A DNA stretch of 11,440 bases from an uncultured Spirochaetaceae bacterium (GTDB lineage Bacteria > Spirochaetota > Spirochaetia > Treponematales > Treponemataceae): the NCBI GenBank assembly GCA_937875245.1, contig CALNCH010000259.1, positions 1 to 11,440 of the forward strand, written 5' to 3'. Shown here one piece after another: positions 1-6,778 of this stretch (positions within the stretch are counted from its first letter, which is position 1; every line of letters begins with the position of its first letter). The notes beneath the pieces were generated by a model. It was not told the DNA's origin. It saw only the letters and a program-made list of their open reading frames with translations, and made no database searches. Both the position numbers and the translations under genes were made by a program.

Positions 1-1492
1 CTGAAACTTGATTTTTCCATCGTTGTTGTTCCTTTTCTTTTAATACAGAAAAAATAGCGTCTCCCAGGGCGGAATCTCCACTAGATTCATTCACTGGAAT
101 CATTTCCTGCTCCCCTTGATTTGCAGATACATTTGCACTTTGAAGGCATATTTCCAAGTTAATTTTTGCCTCTAAATTTGTACTATCAATAAGGAGAGCT
201 TTCTTAAAACATTGAGCGGCTTCTTCATAATTGCCCTGTCTGTGAGCGATAATTCCCCCATTATACCAAGTAGCAAATTGAATTTCTTTGGGAGCATCAG
301 GATCTATTTCTTGTAATTTGGACAGAGCAGCCTCTACTTCATTTTGCATCAAATAGGTTGCTCCCAATCCATATAGGCCATATTGTAACATAAGTGAATT
401 ATTCTGTTCTTGTGCTAATTCTGTAGCCTGTAAAAACTGTGCTGTGGCTTTTTCATACTCTTGGCGATACCATTGAAAAGTACCTTTGAAAACACTTACT
501 CCACTTTCAAAATTTTCAGAACAACCCATACAGATAAAACAAAGAAAAAAGCAGGAAAGACGTGAAAAGATTTTCAATTCTGAGAAAATAAATCCTAAAA
601 TAAAAAGTGATATTGAAATAATTAAAAACAAGTTTTGTCTGGGTACACTTTTTATTTCGTAGCCAGTATTCACTAAATCTTGTTTATCAGTTTCTAAGGC
701 TTGAAGTACCCGAGTCATGGAGCCTACGGTAAGGGCATCTACGTACAAACCATCCACATCCTGTGCAATTTTCTCTAAATATTTTTTTTGCTGTACGGTG
801 GTAACCTTTGTTTTACCATCACCTGCAATAATTTCACTTCCTTTTTCAGTTCCAAATCCGATGATTGTAATTTTTATTCCATAAGAAGCAGCCTCTTTGC
901 AAGTACGGGCTAAAGAATTATCAGTTTCATCCCCATCTGTAAAAAGGATAATATGAGCTTTTCGTGCAGATTGAGAGGGAAAAGCATGAATCGCAGCCTC
1001 TATTCCCTGTCCTAAACCAGAGCCTGGCGCAGAAAGTAAGTGTACAGAAAGGGAATCTATAAGATTTTGAATGCTGTAATGATCTTCGGTAAGAGGAATA
1101 GCTAAAACCCCATTCCCCTTATTCAATACAACACCAATGGAGGTGGTTGGTATAGCGTCAACTAAAGCAGATGCTATTTTTTTCATTGCTTCCAATCGAT
1201 TAGAAGCAATATCTCCTGGAATATCTGGTGCAAGCATACTGTTGGATATGTCAAAAACAAAACAGGCAGAAGATCCACTTTTTTGAACAGGTATAGAGGC
1301 GGTTCCCCAAGAGGGACCAGCTATTGCAATAACTGCAGAAATAAAAGCTAAACTCCAACAAATAGTACGGCTATATATACCAAAACTTTTACCAATGCCT
1401 AGTTTTTTTATCTTTACTAGAAAAAAAGCTACTGCTGGAAGAAGGAGAAAAATAAATAATAAGTATAGGGGATGTTCAAATAGGGAGCTCAT
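1..1492 (-). CDS. batB: BatB-like VWA membrane protein fused to TPR (BatB/BatC-type), partial at left edge
   Basis: The reading frame opens at ATG 1492-1490 and stays open for 497 codons to the window edge, so the C-terminus is missing. Two N-terminal hydrophobic segments (about residues 8-27 and 45-60) precede a von Willebrand A domain with a MIDAS motif DISNS at 81-85 and TDGDE at 185-189. The usual MIDAS threonine position appears to be serine (SAPGSGLGQG, about 154-163). A membrane segment follows at 287-306, then a second hydrophobic stretch ending in MGC at 322-324, and then helical repeats, the clearest being a TPR at about 409-440 (NGGIIAHRQGNYEEA). In Bacteroides-type Bat operons BatB (VWA) and BatC (TPR) are usually separate; here they form one chain. 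The start overlaps the batA stop through ATGA, with AGGAG just upstream, so it is translationally coupled. Probable role: membrane-anchored protein-interaction scaffold working with MoxR. The family call is strong; the role is inferred from the family. Confidence 0.87.
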   Translation of the reverse strand, partial: MSSLFEHPLYLLFIFLLLPAVAFFLVKIKKLGIGKSFGIYSRTICWSLAFISAVIAIAGPSWGTASIPVQKSGSSACFVFDISNSMLAPDIPGDIASNRLEAMKKIASALVDAIPTTSIGVVLNKGNGVLAIPLTEDHYSIQNLIDSLSVHLLSAPGSGLGQGIEAAIHAFPSQSARKAHIILFTDGDETDNSLARTCKEAASYGIKITIIGFGTEKGSEIIAGDGKTKVTTVQQKKYLEKIAQDVDGLYVDALTVGSMTRVLQALETDKQDLVNTGYEIKSVPRQNLFLIISISLFILGFIFSELKIFSRLSCFFLCFICMGCSENFESGVSVFKGTFQWYRQEYEKATAQFLQATELAQEQNNSLMLQYGLYGLGATYLMQNEVEAALSKLQEIDPDAPKEIQFATWYNGGIIAHRQGNYEEAAQCFKKALLIDSTNLEAKINLEICLQSANVSANQGEQEMIPVNESSGDSALGDAIFSVLKEKEQQRWKNQVS

Positions 1493-2487
1493 AGTATCTC
1501 CTGTAAATACAACCGTCTCAATATCCATGTAAGAGCAATACAGGCTAAAGCGGCCCATAAAAACTCATCGTACCAATATTGGGAGGTAACTTTTAATTGA
1601 TAAGCTTGATACACATTTTTTTCAGAACTTATTCTTTCTAAGGCAGAAATTAAATTAGGTAAGGAATCTATTTCATAATAGTATCCATTTCCAATCTGAG
1701 CTAAATCTCGTAAAACTTGAGAATTAAAATCTGATTCAAAATATCCAGAATATACCTTTCCTGTATTTACATCTGTGTATTCAATAGGTACAGATCCCTT
1801 TGTTCCTATTCCTAAAATATAGAGGGAAATTCCTTTTTCAAAAGCTAATTGCACAGATGTTTTTGGATGAATAGTGCCTGCATTGTTTTCTCCATCTGTA
1901 ATTAGTACAATATTTTTTGATTGAGATTTGGTGGAATCCAAATGATAAACTCCTGTACTAATTCCAGTTCCTAAGGCCGTTCCGTCTCCCATTTCCCCAA
2001 TTTTCAACTGTGTTAGCCGGGATAAAAAAGTCTGATGATCCATTGTGGGAGGCACCAATAAAGCTGATTCAGAACCGATTCCTACTAGCCCAAAAGAAGC
2101 CCCTGGTAATGATTTTACCATGGTGGAAATAGCCACTTTTGCCGCATCAAGTCTATTACTTGATGCAATATCTAAGGCTCCCATAGAGGGGCTGGTGTCT
2201 AACACAAATAAGATTTCTGCTCCCCGAGAGGTAAAGATTTTTTCTTGCTTTGTGGTTACTGGACCACTTAGTGCTACAACGATAAAAATATATCCGCAAA
2301 TACACGAAATCGTAGAAAGAATGCGTGCTACAGATACTAATGAATTTTTCCAAGAAAAAGAGAGTCCATTCCAATCAGAAAATGACAAAAGGAAGGATTT
2401 TTTTTGAAAGATTCCTTGTTTTCGTAGTAAGAAAAAAAGAGGAATTGCAAATAATAAAAGTAAGGCGGCAGGATTACTCAGTCTCAT
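1489..2487 (-). CDS. batA: BatA-like VWA domain membrane protein
   Basis: This 332-residue protein has the classic BatA layout: an N-terminal hydrophobic segment (about 7-22) after RLSNP, a second membrane segment (about 56-76), a periplasmic-type von Willebrand A domain (about 91-285) and a C-terminal membrane helix (about 308-324). The MIDAS metal site is complete: DTSPS at 97-101, the threonine in GDGTALG at 170 and TDGEN at 197-201. I chose ATG at 2487-2485 rather than the in-frame TTG seven codons upstream because GAGGAGG lies six bases before the ATG, and because the TTG has no equivalent site. The start overlaps the end of the BatD-like gene by 14 bases and the stop overlaps the next gene by 4. 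In the family, VWA domains bind partner proteins through the metal ion, and MoxR ATPases are thought to act on such complexes. Substrate unknown. Confidence 0.9.
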   Translation of the reverse strand: MRLSNPAALLLLFAIPLFFLLRKQGIFQKKSFLLSFSDWNGLSFSWKNSLVSVARILSTISCICGYIFIVVALSGPVTTKQEKIFTSRGAEILFVLDTSPSMGALDIASSNRLDAAKVAISTMVKSLPGASFGLVGIGSESALLVPPTMDHQTFLSRLTQLKIGEMGDGTALGTGISTGVYHLDSTKSQSKNIVLITDGENNAGTIHPKTSVQLAFEKGISLYILGIGTKGSVPIEYTDVNTGKVYSGYFESDFNSQVLRDLAQIGNGYYYEIDSLPNLISALERISSEKNVYQAYQLKVTSQYWYDEFLWAALACIALTWILRRLYLQEIL

Positions 2488-3442
2488 TTTCTTCCTCCTC
2501 TTTTTCAAAGTATTTACAGATATTTCTTACTTTTTGTATCAGGGTTTCCTTTTCTTCACTGGTTAAAGGGGCCTTATTAGCGGCATCTCCTGCAAAACGG
2601 AGAAAATCACATCGGACAAATAAAACAGACAACTGTTCAATATTGTATTTCGCAGTATCAGAAGTTGTATTCCCTGTTAATTCATCGAAAAAGGGAAATA
2701 ATTCTACAGAAGTTACTTTATTAAATTGGGGAGAAAAACGAAGAGAAAGATAGGTTCTTGCTAACAAAACTAAATTGGTAGCAAATTCCATATCGGTAAT
2801 CTGATCCTTATTTTGCTCTAGGTGTAATAAGCCTTTATCAAGTTTTCTGTACATCTTTGATAAGCTGAATCTTCGGGAAATAAGGGCAAAAAAACCTGTT
2901 ACTGATTCTAGTTTTACAATCACAATGATTAATCCTGCTACCAACAGGAAGGCAAGAATTACAATTCCGTATACAATCCACGTTGTACCAGGAATTACTA
3001 CAGGAGCCTTGCTTTTTTGCATTTGATTTTTTCCTGTTTTTGCTATTACTGATTGAATTTCAAAAAAAGGTATCTTTAAAACAACAGGCTGAGAAAGGTT
3101 TTCTATGTAGGGAGATAATGAAAAAGCCTCAATGGTAATAGGTCCGGATTTCCAAGGAATGCACTGTAACTGTAACTGATAATTCAAGTCTTTTTTACTT
3201 AAAACTGCCTTTGTTACAGACAAAGAATCATTACTAATATCTGATAAAAAGGTGGTATTGAAGATATATTCTTCTTGAATAAGAGGAATTTCTACAGAAG
3301 AACTAAAAGTACAATTGAGTATAATTTCGTCACCAACAAAGGCTTCAACAGGAGACATAAGGACGGAAGTCTTAATTTCTACTGCAAAAGAAAGGCAGGT
3401 TACAAACAATACTAAAAAAGGTATCACACTCTTTTTTTTCAT
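2474..3442 (-). CDS. Short BatD-like single-pass membrane protein
   Basis: This 322-residue protein has an N-terminal signal peptide (KKK followed by a hydrophobic core to about residue 20, SFA as a plausible cleavage site). A beta-rich extracytoplasmic region of about 130 residues follows; its PVEAFVGDEIILNCTF stretch at 31-46 resembles the 'vGd.i.l...' opening of BatD-type domains. One membrane helix lies at about 154-178. The C-terminal half (180-322) is predicted cytoplasmic, mostly helical, and ends in an acidic tail. Classical BatD proteins are considerably longer with several such beta modules, so this is a short form or a treponemal counterpart. The ATG shares one base with the DUF58 stop (TAATG), and the 3' end overlaps batA by 14 bases. 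Identification as BatD-like relies on operon position plus topology more than on sequence; an unrelated anchored protein is possible. Confidence 0.72.
   Translation of the reverse strand: MKKKSVIPFLVLFVTCLSFAVEIKTSVLMSPVEAFVGDEIILNCTFSSSVEIPLIQEEYIFNTTFLSDISNDSLSVTKAVLSKKDLNYQLQLQCIPWKSGPITIEAFSLSPYIENLSQPVVLKIPFFEIQSVIAKTGKNQMQKSKAPVVIPGTTWIVYGIVILAFLLVAGLIIVIVKLESVTGFFALISRRFSLSKMYRKLDKGLLHLEQNKDQITDMEFATNLVLLARTYLSLRFSPQFNKVTSVELFPFFDELTGNTTSDTAKYNIEQLSVLFVRCDFLRFAGDAANKAPLTSEEKETLIQKVRNICKYFEKEEEENETE
2494..2500 (-). promoter_or_regulatory. Ribosome binding site deciding the batA start
   Basis: Read on the minus strand the sequence is GAGGAGG, six bases before ATG 2487-2485. It lies inside the last codons of the BatD-like gene, where it encodes part of an acidic Glu-rich tail. 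It favours the ATG over the longer TTG-initiated frame. Confidence 0.75.
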
Positions 3443-4326
3443 TATCGTCCGCCTTCTTTTATTGAAAAAAACCGAATTAGCTCTTGAATATAGTCTTGAT
3501 CAGTACCAATCACTACTGGCGTTACTCCTCGTCTTGAACAAGTTTGTTGCCATCGTTCTATATGATTTTTGTTATATTCTTTCCATTCTTTTTGAAACCG
3601 AGAAGAAGAAGTGGAAAACCGTTGTTTTTTTTGGGTTTCTGGATCCACAAAACTGAGGGTTCCTATAGCGGGTAAATTGCTCTCCATGGGGTCGGTAATT
3701 CTAAAAGCTACCACATCATGTTTTTGCCCTAATCGAGCTAATTCGTCTTCGTATCCCCCGCATTTAAAATCAGAAATAATTGCTACCAAGGATCTGTTTT
3801 TTAATATTTTTGAGGCTCCACGAATAGCTCCAGGAAGTGCTGTTCCCTGATTATCTTGCTGTGATAAAGCTTCCAATTGAGAAATTAAATACATACACTG
3901 ATTTTTTCCCGTATGAGGAACTGAAGAATAACGAATTATTCCATCAAAAAAAACACCCCCTAAGGGACTATTATTTTGTAACCCAGCCAAGTATAAAAGA
4001 GTGGCTAATTCGGTTCCCACTTGAAAAGGAGATGGCCCCTTAGAAAAACCAGAGTTTTTCATTGAAAGAGAGGCATCTAATATAATAAAAATGATAAGTT
4101 CTCTTTCTTCATTGTACAGTTTTATATAAGGACGGCCCATACGGGCTGTAACATTCCAGTCAATGGTACGTACATCATCCCCTTGTAAATAGTCTCTTAC
4201 CCCGGCAAATTCAAATCCTCGCCCTGAATACATTGAACGAAAAGATCCAGAACGCATACCGTGAGCAATGGAATGTGTTGCTAAATGTAAGGCGGAGGCT
4301 TTACTAGAAAGATATTGAATATCCAT
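3442..4326 (-). CDS. DUF58 domain protein (VWA-like partner of MoxR)
   Basis: This 294-residue protein carries the hallmark DUF58 signature at about 37-62: GFEF, VRDYLQGDDVR, IDWN and TAR. It is followed by a VWA-like fold with a MIDAS-type DASLS at 84-88, a threonine in QGTALPG at 162 and ISDF at 184-187. There is no signal peptide or membrane segment, so it should be cytoplasmic. Proteins of this family sit next to MoxR ATPases in many bacteria and are regarded as their cytoplasmic partner or adaptor. The start codon shares a base with the moxR stop (TAATG) and its stop shares a base with the next start, giving translational coupling on both sides. The family call is secure; the biochemical role is not established by the sequence. 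Confidence 0.93.
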   Translation of the reverse strand: MDIQYLSSKASALHLATHSIAHGMRSGSFRSMYSGRGFEFAGVRDYLQGDDVRTIDWNVTARMGRPYIKLYNEERELIIFIILDASLSMKNSGFSKGPSPFQVGTELATLLYLAGLQNNSPLGGVFFDGIIRYSSVPHTGKNQCMYLISQLEALSQQDNQGTALPGAIRGASKILKNRSLVAIISDFKCGGYEDELARLGQKHDVVAFRITDPMESNLPAIGTLSFVDPETQKKQRFSTSSSRFQKEWKEYNKNHIERWQQTCSRRGVTPVVIGTDQDYIQELIRFFSIKEGGR

Positions 4327-5351
4327 TAGGGTACCGGCATTAAATCAAGAATTTTCTGAATAAGAGAATCCGTTGTTACTCCATCCGCAGCTGCTTCATA
4401 GGAAAGAACAAGACGGTGCCGTAATACCATTGGTACTACTTTTTTTACATCTTCTGGTAACACAAAGGAACGGCCTGCAAATAAAGCAGTTGCTTTGGCA
4501 CATTGAGCCAATGCTAAACTACCACGAGGAGATGCCCCAAAAGAAATGTATCGCAAGATGTCAGAACCATGGTTAATAGAATTATGAGCCATATTTTTTT
4601 TATCGTTTTTTTGTACTTTACTAGGACGAGTAACGTTTACCAAAGATACAATATATTCCACGATTTTATTATCTAAATTTACTTGATTAAGCAATTCTCT
4701 ACATCTTTTCAAATCTGCAGCAGACAGAATTTGATTTACTTTTTGATGTTCAATAGAACCGCCGGCTTTTACAATTTCCATTTCTTCTCTAGGTTCTGGA
4801 TAAGGTACTGTTATTTTTAATAAAAAACGATCCAATTCTGCTTCTGGCAAATTATAGGTACCTTCTTGTTCAATTGGGTTTTGGGTTGCTAATACAAAAA
4901 AGGGTTCTGGTAATGGATAGGTTGTATCACCAATAGTCACTTGATGTTCTGCCATAGCTTCCAGTAAAGCGGATTGTACTTTTGCAGGAGCGCGGTTTAT
5001 TTCATCGGCTAATAGAAAATTGGTAAAAACAGGTCCTTTACGAACAGAAAAAGAGCCTTTTCCTTGTTCATAAATTAAGGTTCCCGAAACATCAGCAGGA
5101 AGCAAATCTGGAGTAAACTGTATTCGTTTGTAATCTAACCCAGAAATATCAGAAACGGTTTTAATTGCTAGGGTTTTTGCTAAGCCAGGTACACCTTCCA
5201 AAAGGACATGGCCACCACAAATAAGAGCGGTAATTATTCCATCAACTACTGGTACTTGTCCTACAACCCTCTTACTAACTTCTAAACGACATTTTGATAT
5301 TAAGTCTGTACACCAATCCAAAGACTCTTGATCTATTGCTTTTAACACCAT
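4326..5351 (-). CDS. moxR: MoxR family AAA+ ATPase
   Basis: This 341-residue protein has normal length for the MoxR family. All ATPase elements are visible in order: Walker A GVPGLAKT (53-60), Walker B with LLADEINR (113-120), sensor 1 in LATQNP (154-159), the arginine finger region EAELDRF (170-176) and sensor 2 in GASPRG (272-277). It lacks a signal peptide and is cytoplasmic. MoxR proteins use ATP to remodel or mature partner complexes, generally those encoded beside them with VWA domains, which matches the four downstream genes. As first gene of the operon it has its own GGAG ribosome binding site nine bases before ATG 5351-5349. The gene is divergent from the aminotransferase. The assignment is very secure; the client protein cannot be told from sequence. 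Confidence 0.96.
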   Translation of the reverse strand: MVLKAIDQESLDWCTDLISKCRLEVSKRVVGQVPVVDGIITALICGGHVLLEGVPGLAKTLAIKTVSDISGLDYKRIQFTPDLLPADVSGTLIYEQGKGSFSVRKGPVFTNFLLADEINRAPAKVQSALLEAMAEHQVTIGDTTYPLPEPFFVLATQNPIEQEGTYNLPEAELDRFLLKITVPYPEPREEMEIVKAGGSIEHQKVNQILSAADLKRCRELLNQVNLDNKIVEYIVSLVNVTRPSKVQKNDKKNMAHNSINHGSDILRYISFGASPRGSLALAQCAKATALFAGRSFVLPEDVKKVVPMVLRHRLVLSYEAAADGVTTDSLIQKILDLMPVP

Positions 5352-5408
5352 TTATAAATACTCCAGATAACTATTTTGCTATAAAACCGTATGAAATTAC
5401 ACTTTTCT

Positions 5409-5418
5409 CGAATATTCG
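5409..5418. repeat. Perfect 10-base palindrome, candidate operator
   Basis: CGAATATTCG reads identically on both strands and sits in the divergent gap, roughly where transcription of the moxR operon would begin if the TATAAA at 5425-5430 is its -10 box. A dimeric regulator could bind here. A palindrome of this size can arise by chance in AT-rich DNA, so this is a weak call. Confidence 0.3.
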
Positions 5419-5441
5419 TGCATATTTATACAGGTTTTCCA

Positions 5442-5471
5442 TTGACCCAAAACGGCCTTTTACTGTAGTAT
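5442..5471 (+). promoter_or_regulatory. Candidate sigma-70-type promoter of the aminotransferase gene
   Basis: TTGACC (5 of 6 to the -35 consensus) is followed after 18 bases by TAGTAT (a fair -10 match). The predicted start point, about 5478, would be only a couple of bases before ATG 5480, implying a leaderless or nearly leaderless message. The lack of a Shine-Dalgarno sequence before that ATG agrees with this. Confidence 0.45.
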
Positions 5472-5479
5472 ACCATATC

Positions 5480-6778
5480 ATGATACACGCATTAGCACAA
5501 GAATTGAACGCTGTTCTAGGGTCTACCAGCATAGGATACCTCCTTTCTGATATTGGAAAGAGACTGTATTTTCCTAAGGGAATTATTGCACAGAGTGCAG
5601 AAGCAAAAAAATTTGGAAAGAAAGCAAATGCAACTATTGGAGTTACCGTTGCAAATGGAAAACCCGTTATGCTTCCTACTATTCAGGAACAATTACCAGG
5701 TTTAACAACTTCAGAAGCTGTTTCTTATGCTCCTACTGCAGGATTTCCAGAACTGAGAGAACTTTGGAAGGAAAAATTAGTTTTAAAAAATCCTTCACTC
5801 AAAGAAAAGAAATTTTCTTTACCAGTGGTTGTACCAGGTTTAACGGCAGGTATTTCTTATCTTTGTGATTTATTCTTAGGCGAAGATGATACCTTATTGG
5901 CAGCAGATCCTTCTTGGGATAATTATGCACTTGTTGTTAATGCTCGCCGTAATGCGGAATTACAACAATTTCCTATGTTTGCTGATGGTGGTTTTAATAT
6001 TGCATCTTTTAGAGCGGTAATGAAGGAAGAAGGTAAAAAAGGAAAAGTTCGTGTGTTATTAAACTTTCCCCAAAATCCTTCTGGCTATTCACCTACCTCA
6101 GAGGAAGCAAAAGAAATTTGTCAAATTATTAAAGAAACCGCTGAAAATGGCGCCCATGTTATGGTTTGGTGTGATGATGCATATTTTGGATTAAATTACG
6201 AAGAAAATATTGAAAAGCAAAGTTTATTTGCGTATTTAGCTGATATTCATGAAAGAGTTATAGCTTTTAAAATCGATGGTCCTACAAAAGAAGATTTTGT
6301 ATGGGGATTTCGAGCAGGTTTTTTAACTTTTGCAGGAAAGGGATTAGAAGAAGAACATTACGAGGCTTTGATAAAAAAACTTATGGGAGCAATTCGTTCC
6401 TCTGTTTCTTGTGCAGCTTCTCCTTCTCAATCAATTATGATTAAGGCATTACAAAACCCAAAAATTGAAGAAGAAAAAATTGCACTCCGAAAAATGTTAG
6501 AAAATCGTTACAAAAAAGTTCGTAGCTTTGTTGATACAAAAAAAGATCATCCTGTATTAGAAGCACTACCATTTAACTCTGGTTACTTTATGAGTTTTCA
6601 CTGCAAAACCGTAAGTGCCGAGACATTACGACAGAAATTACTCCATGAATATGAAATTGGAACAATTGCAATAGATAATGAAACCTTGCGTGTTGCTTTT
6701 TCCAGCCTAGATGAAAACCTTATTGACGGGGTTTATTCTGCGGTGTACACTGCAGCCGAGGAATTGGTGCGTGTATAA
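5480..6778 (+). CDS. Fold-type I PLP-dependent aminotransferase (class I/II, aspartate aminotransferase-like)
   Basis: I place the start at ATG 5480, giving 432 residues. The longer in-frame version starting at 5294 would overlap moxR antisense, and its extra 62 residues do not look conserved. Class I/II aminotransferase marks are present: YAPTAGFPELR (83-93), the NPSG loop with Asn199, the cofactor-pyridine aspartate in WCDDAY (Asp232), the PLP-binding lysine in DGPTKEDFVWGFRAGF (Lys270), and a substrate-carboxylate arginine in LRVAFSS (Arg404). The N-terminal block LLSDIGKRLYFPKGIIAQSAEA (21-42) resembles a distinct bacterial subgroup that I recall but cannot name reliably. It would transfer amino groups between an amino acid and a 2-oxo acid in the cytoplasm; donor and acceptor are unknown. 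No Shine-Dalgarno sequence precedes the ATG. The 3' end overlaps the lipoprotein gene by 8 bases. Confidence 0.88.
   Translation: MIHALAQELNAVLGSTSIGYLLSDIGKRLYFPKGIIAQSAEAKKFGKKANATIGVTVANGKPVMLPTIQEQLPGLTTSEAVSYAPTAGFPELRELWKEKLVLKNPSLKEKKFSLPVVVPGLTAGISYLCDLFLGEDDTLLAADPSWDNYALVVNARRNAELQQFPMFADGGFNIASFRAVMKEEGKKGKVRVLLNFPQNPSGYSPTSEEAKEICQIIKETAENGAHVMVWCDDAYFGLNYEENIEKQSLFAYLADIHERVIAFKIDGPTKEDFVWGFRAGFLTFAGKGLEEEHYEALIKKLMGAIRSSVSCAASPSQSIMIKALQNPKIEEEKIALRKMLENRYKKVRSFVDTKKDHPVLEALPFNSGYFMSFHCKTVSAETLRQKLLHEYEIGTIAIDNETLRVAFSSLDENLIDGVYSAVYTAAEELVRV
6758..6763 (+). promoter_or_regulatory. Ribosome binding site supporting the GTG start of the lipoprotein
   Basis: GAGGAA lies seven bases before GTG 6771-6773, inside the last codons of the aminotransferase. 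It identifies the GTG as the start, because the earlier in-frame ATG at 6711 would place 20 extra residues, including Trp and Cys, before the Lys-rich signal peptide. Confidence 0.65.

Larger units (their letters stand above)
5352..5479. promoter_or_regulatory. Divergent control region between moxR operon and aminotransferase
   Basis: This 128-base AT-rich gap separates two divergent start codons. On the plus strand TTGACC (5442-5447) and TAGTAT (5466-5471) are 18 bases apart. On the minus strand the best candidate is TATAAA at 5425-5430 with a weak GTTTTG at 5448-5453, spacing 17. A perfect 10-base palindrome, CGAATATTCG, lies at 5409-5418, near the expected start point of the minus-strand promoter. 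All are visual calls. Confidence 0.45.

Noticed and set aside
2488..2508. TTG start of batA seven codons upstream
   Set aside because: No ribosome site before it; GAGGAGG precedes ATG 2487-2485 instead.
3431..3442. Eight-A run after the BatD-like start codon as a phase-variation switch
   Set aside because: Short A runs are common in this AT-rich sequence (others occur inside the DUF58 and batB genes), and the frame is intact here.
2045..4043. Plus-strand open frames of 68-142 codons within the Bat genes
   Set aside because: They lie antisense to well-supported genes and have no family motifs.
5294..5479. N-terminal extension of the aminotransferase by 62 residues
   Set aside because: It overlaps moxR on the other strand, lacks a ribosome site, and precedes the point where family-like sequence begins.
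6711..6770. ATG start of the lipoprotein 20 codons upstream
   Set aside because: It would bury the Lys-rich signal peptide behind 20 unrelated residues; GTG 6771 has GAGGAA at proper spacing.
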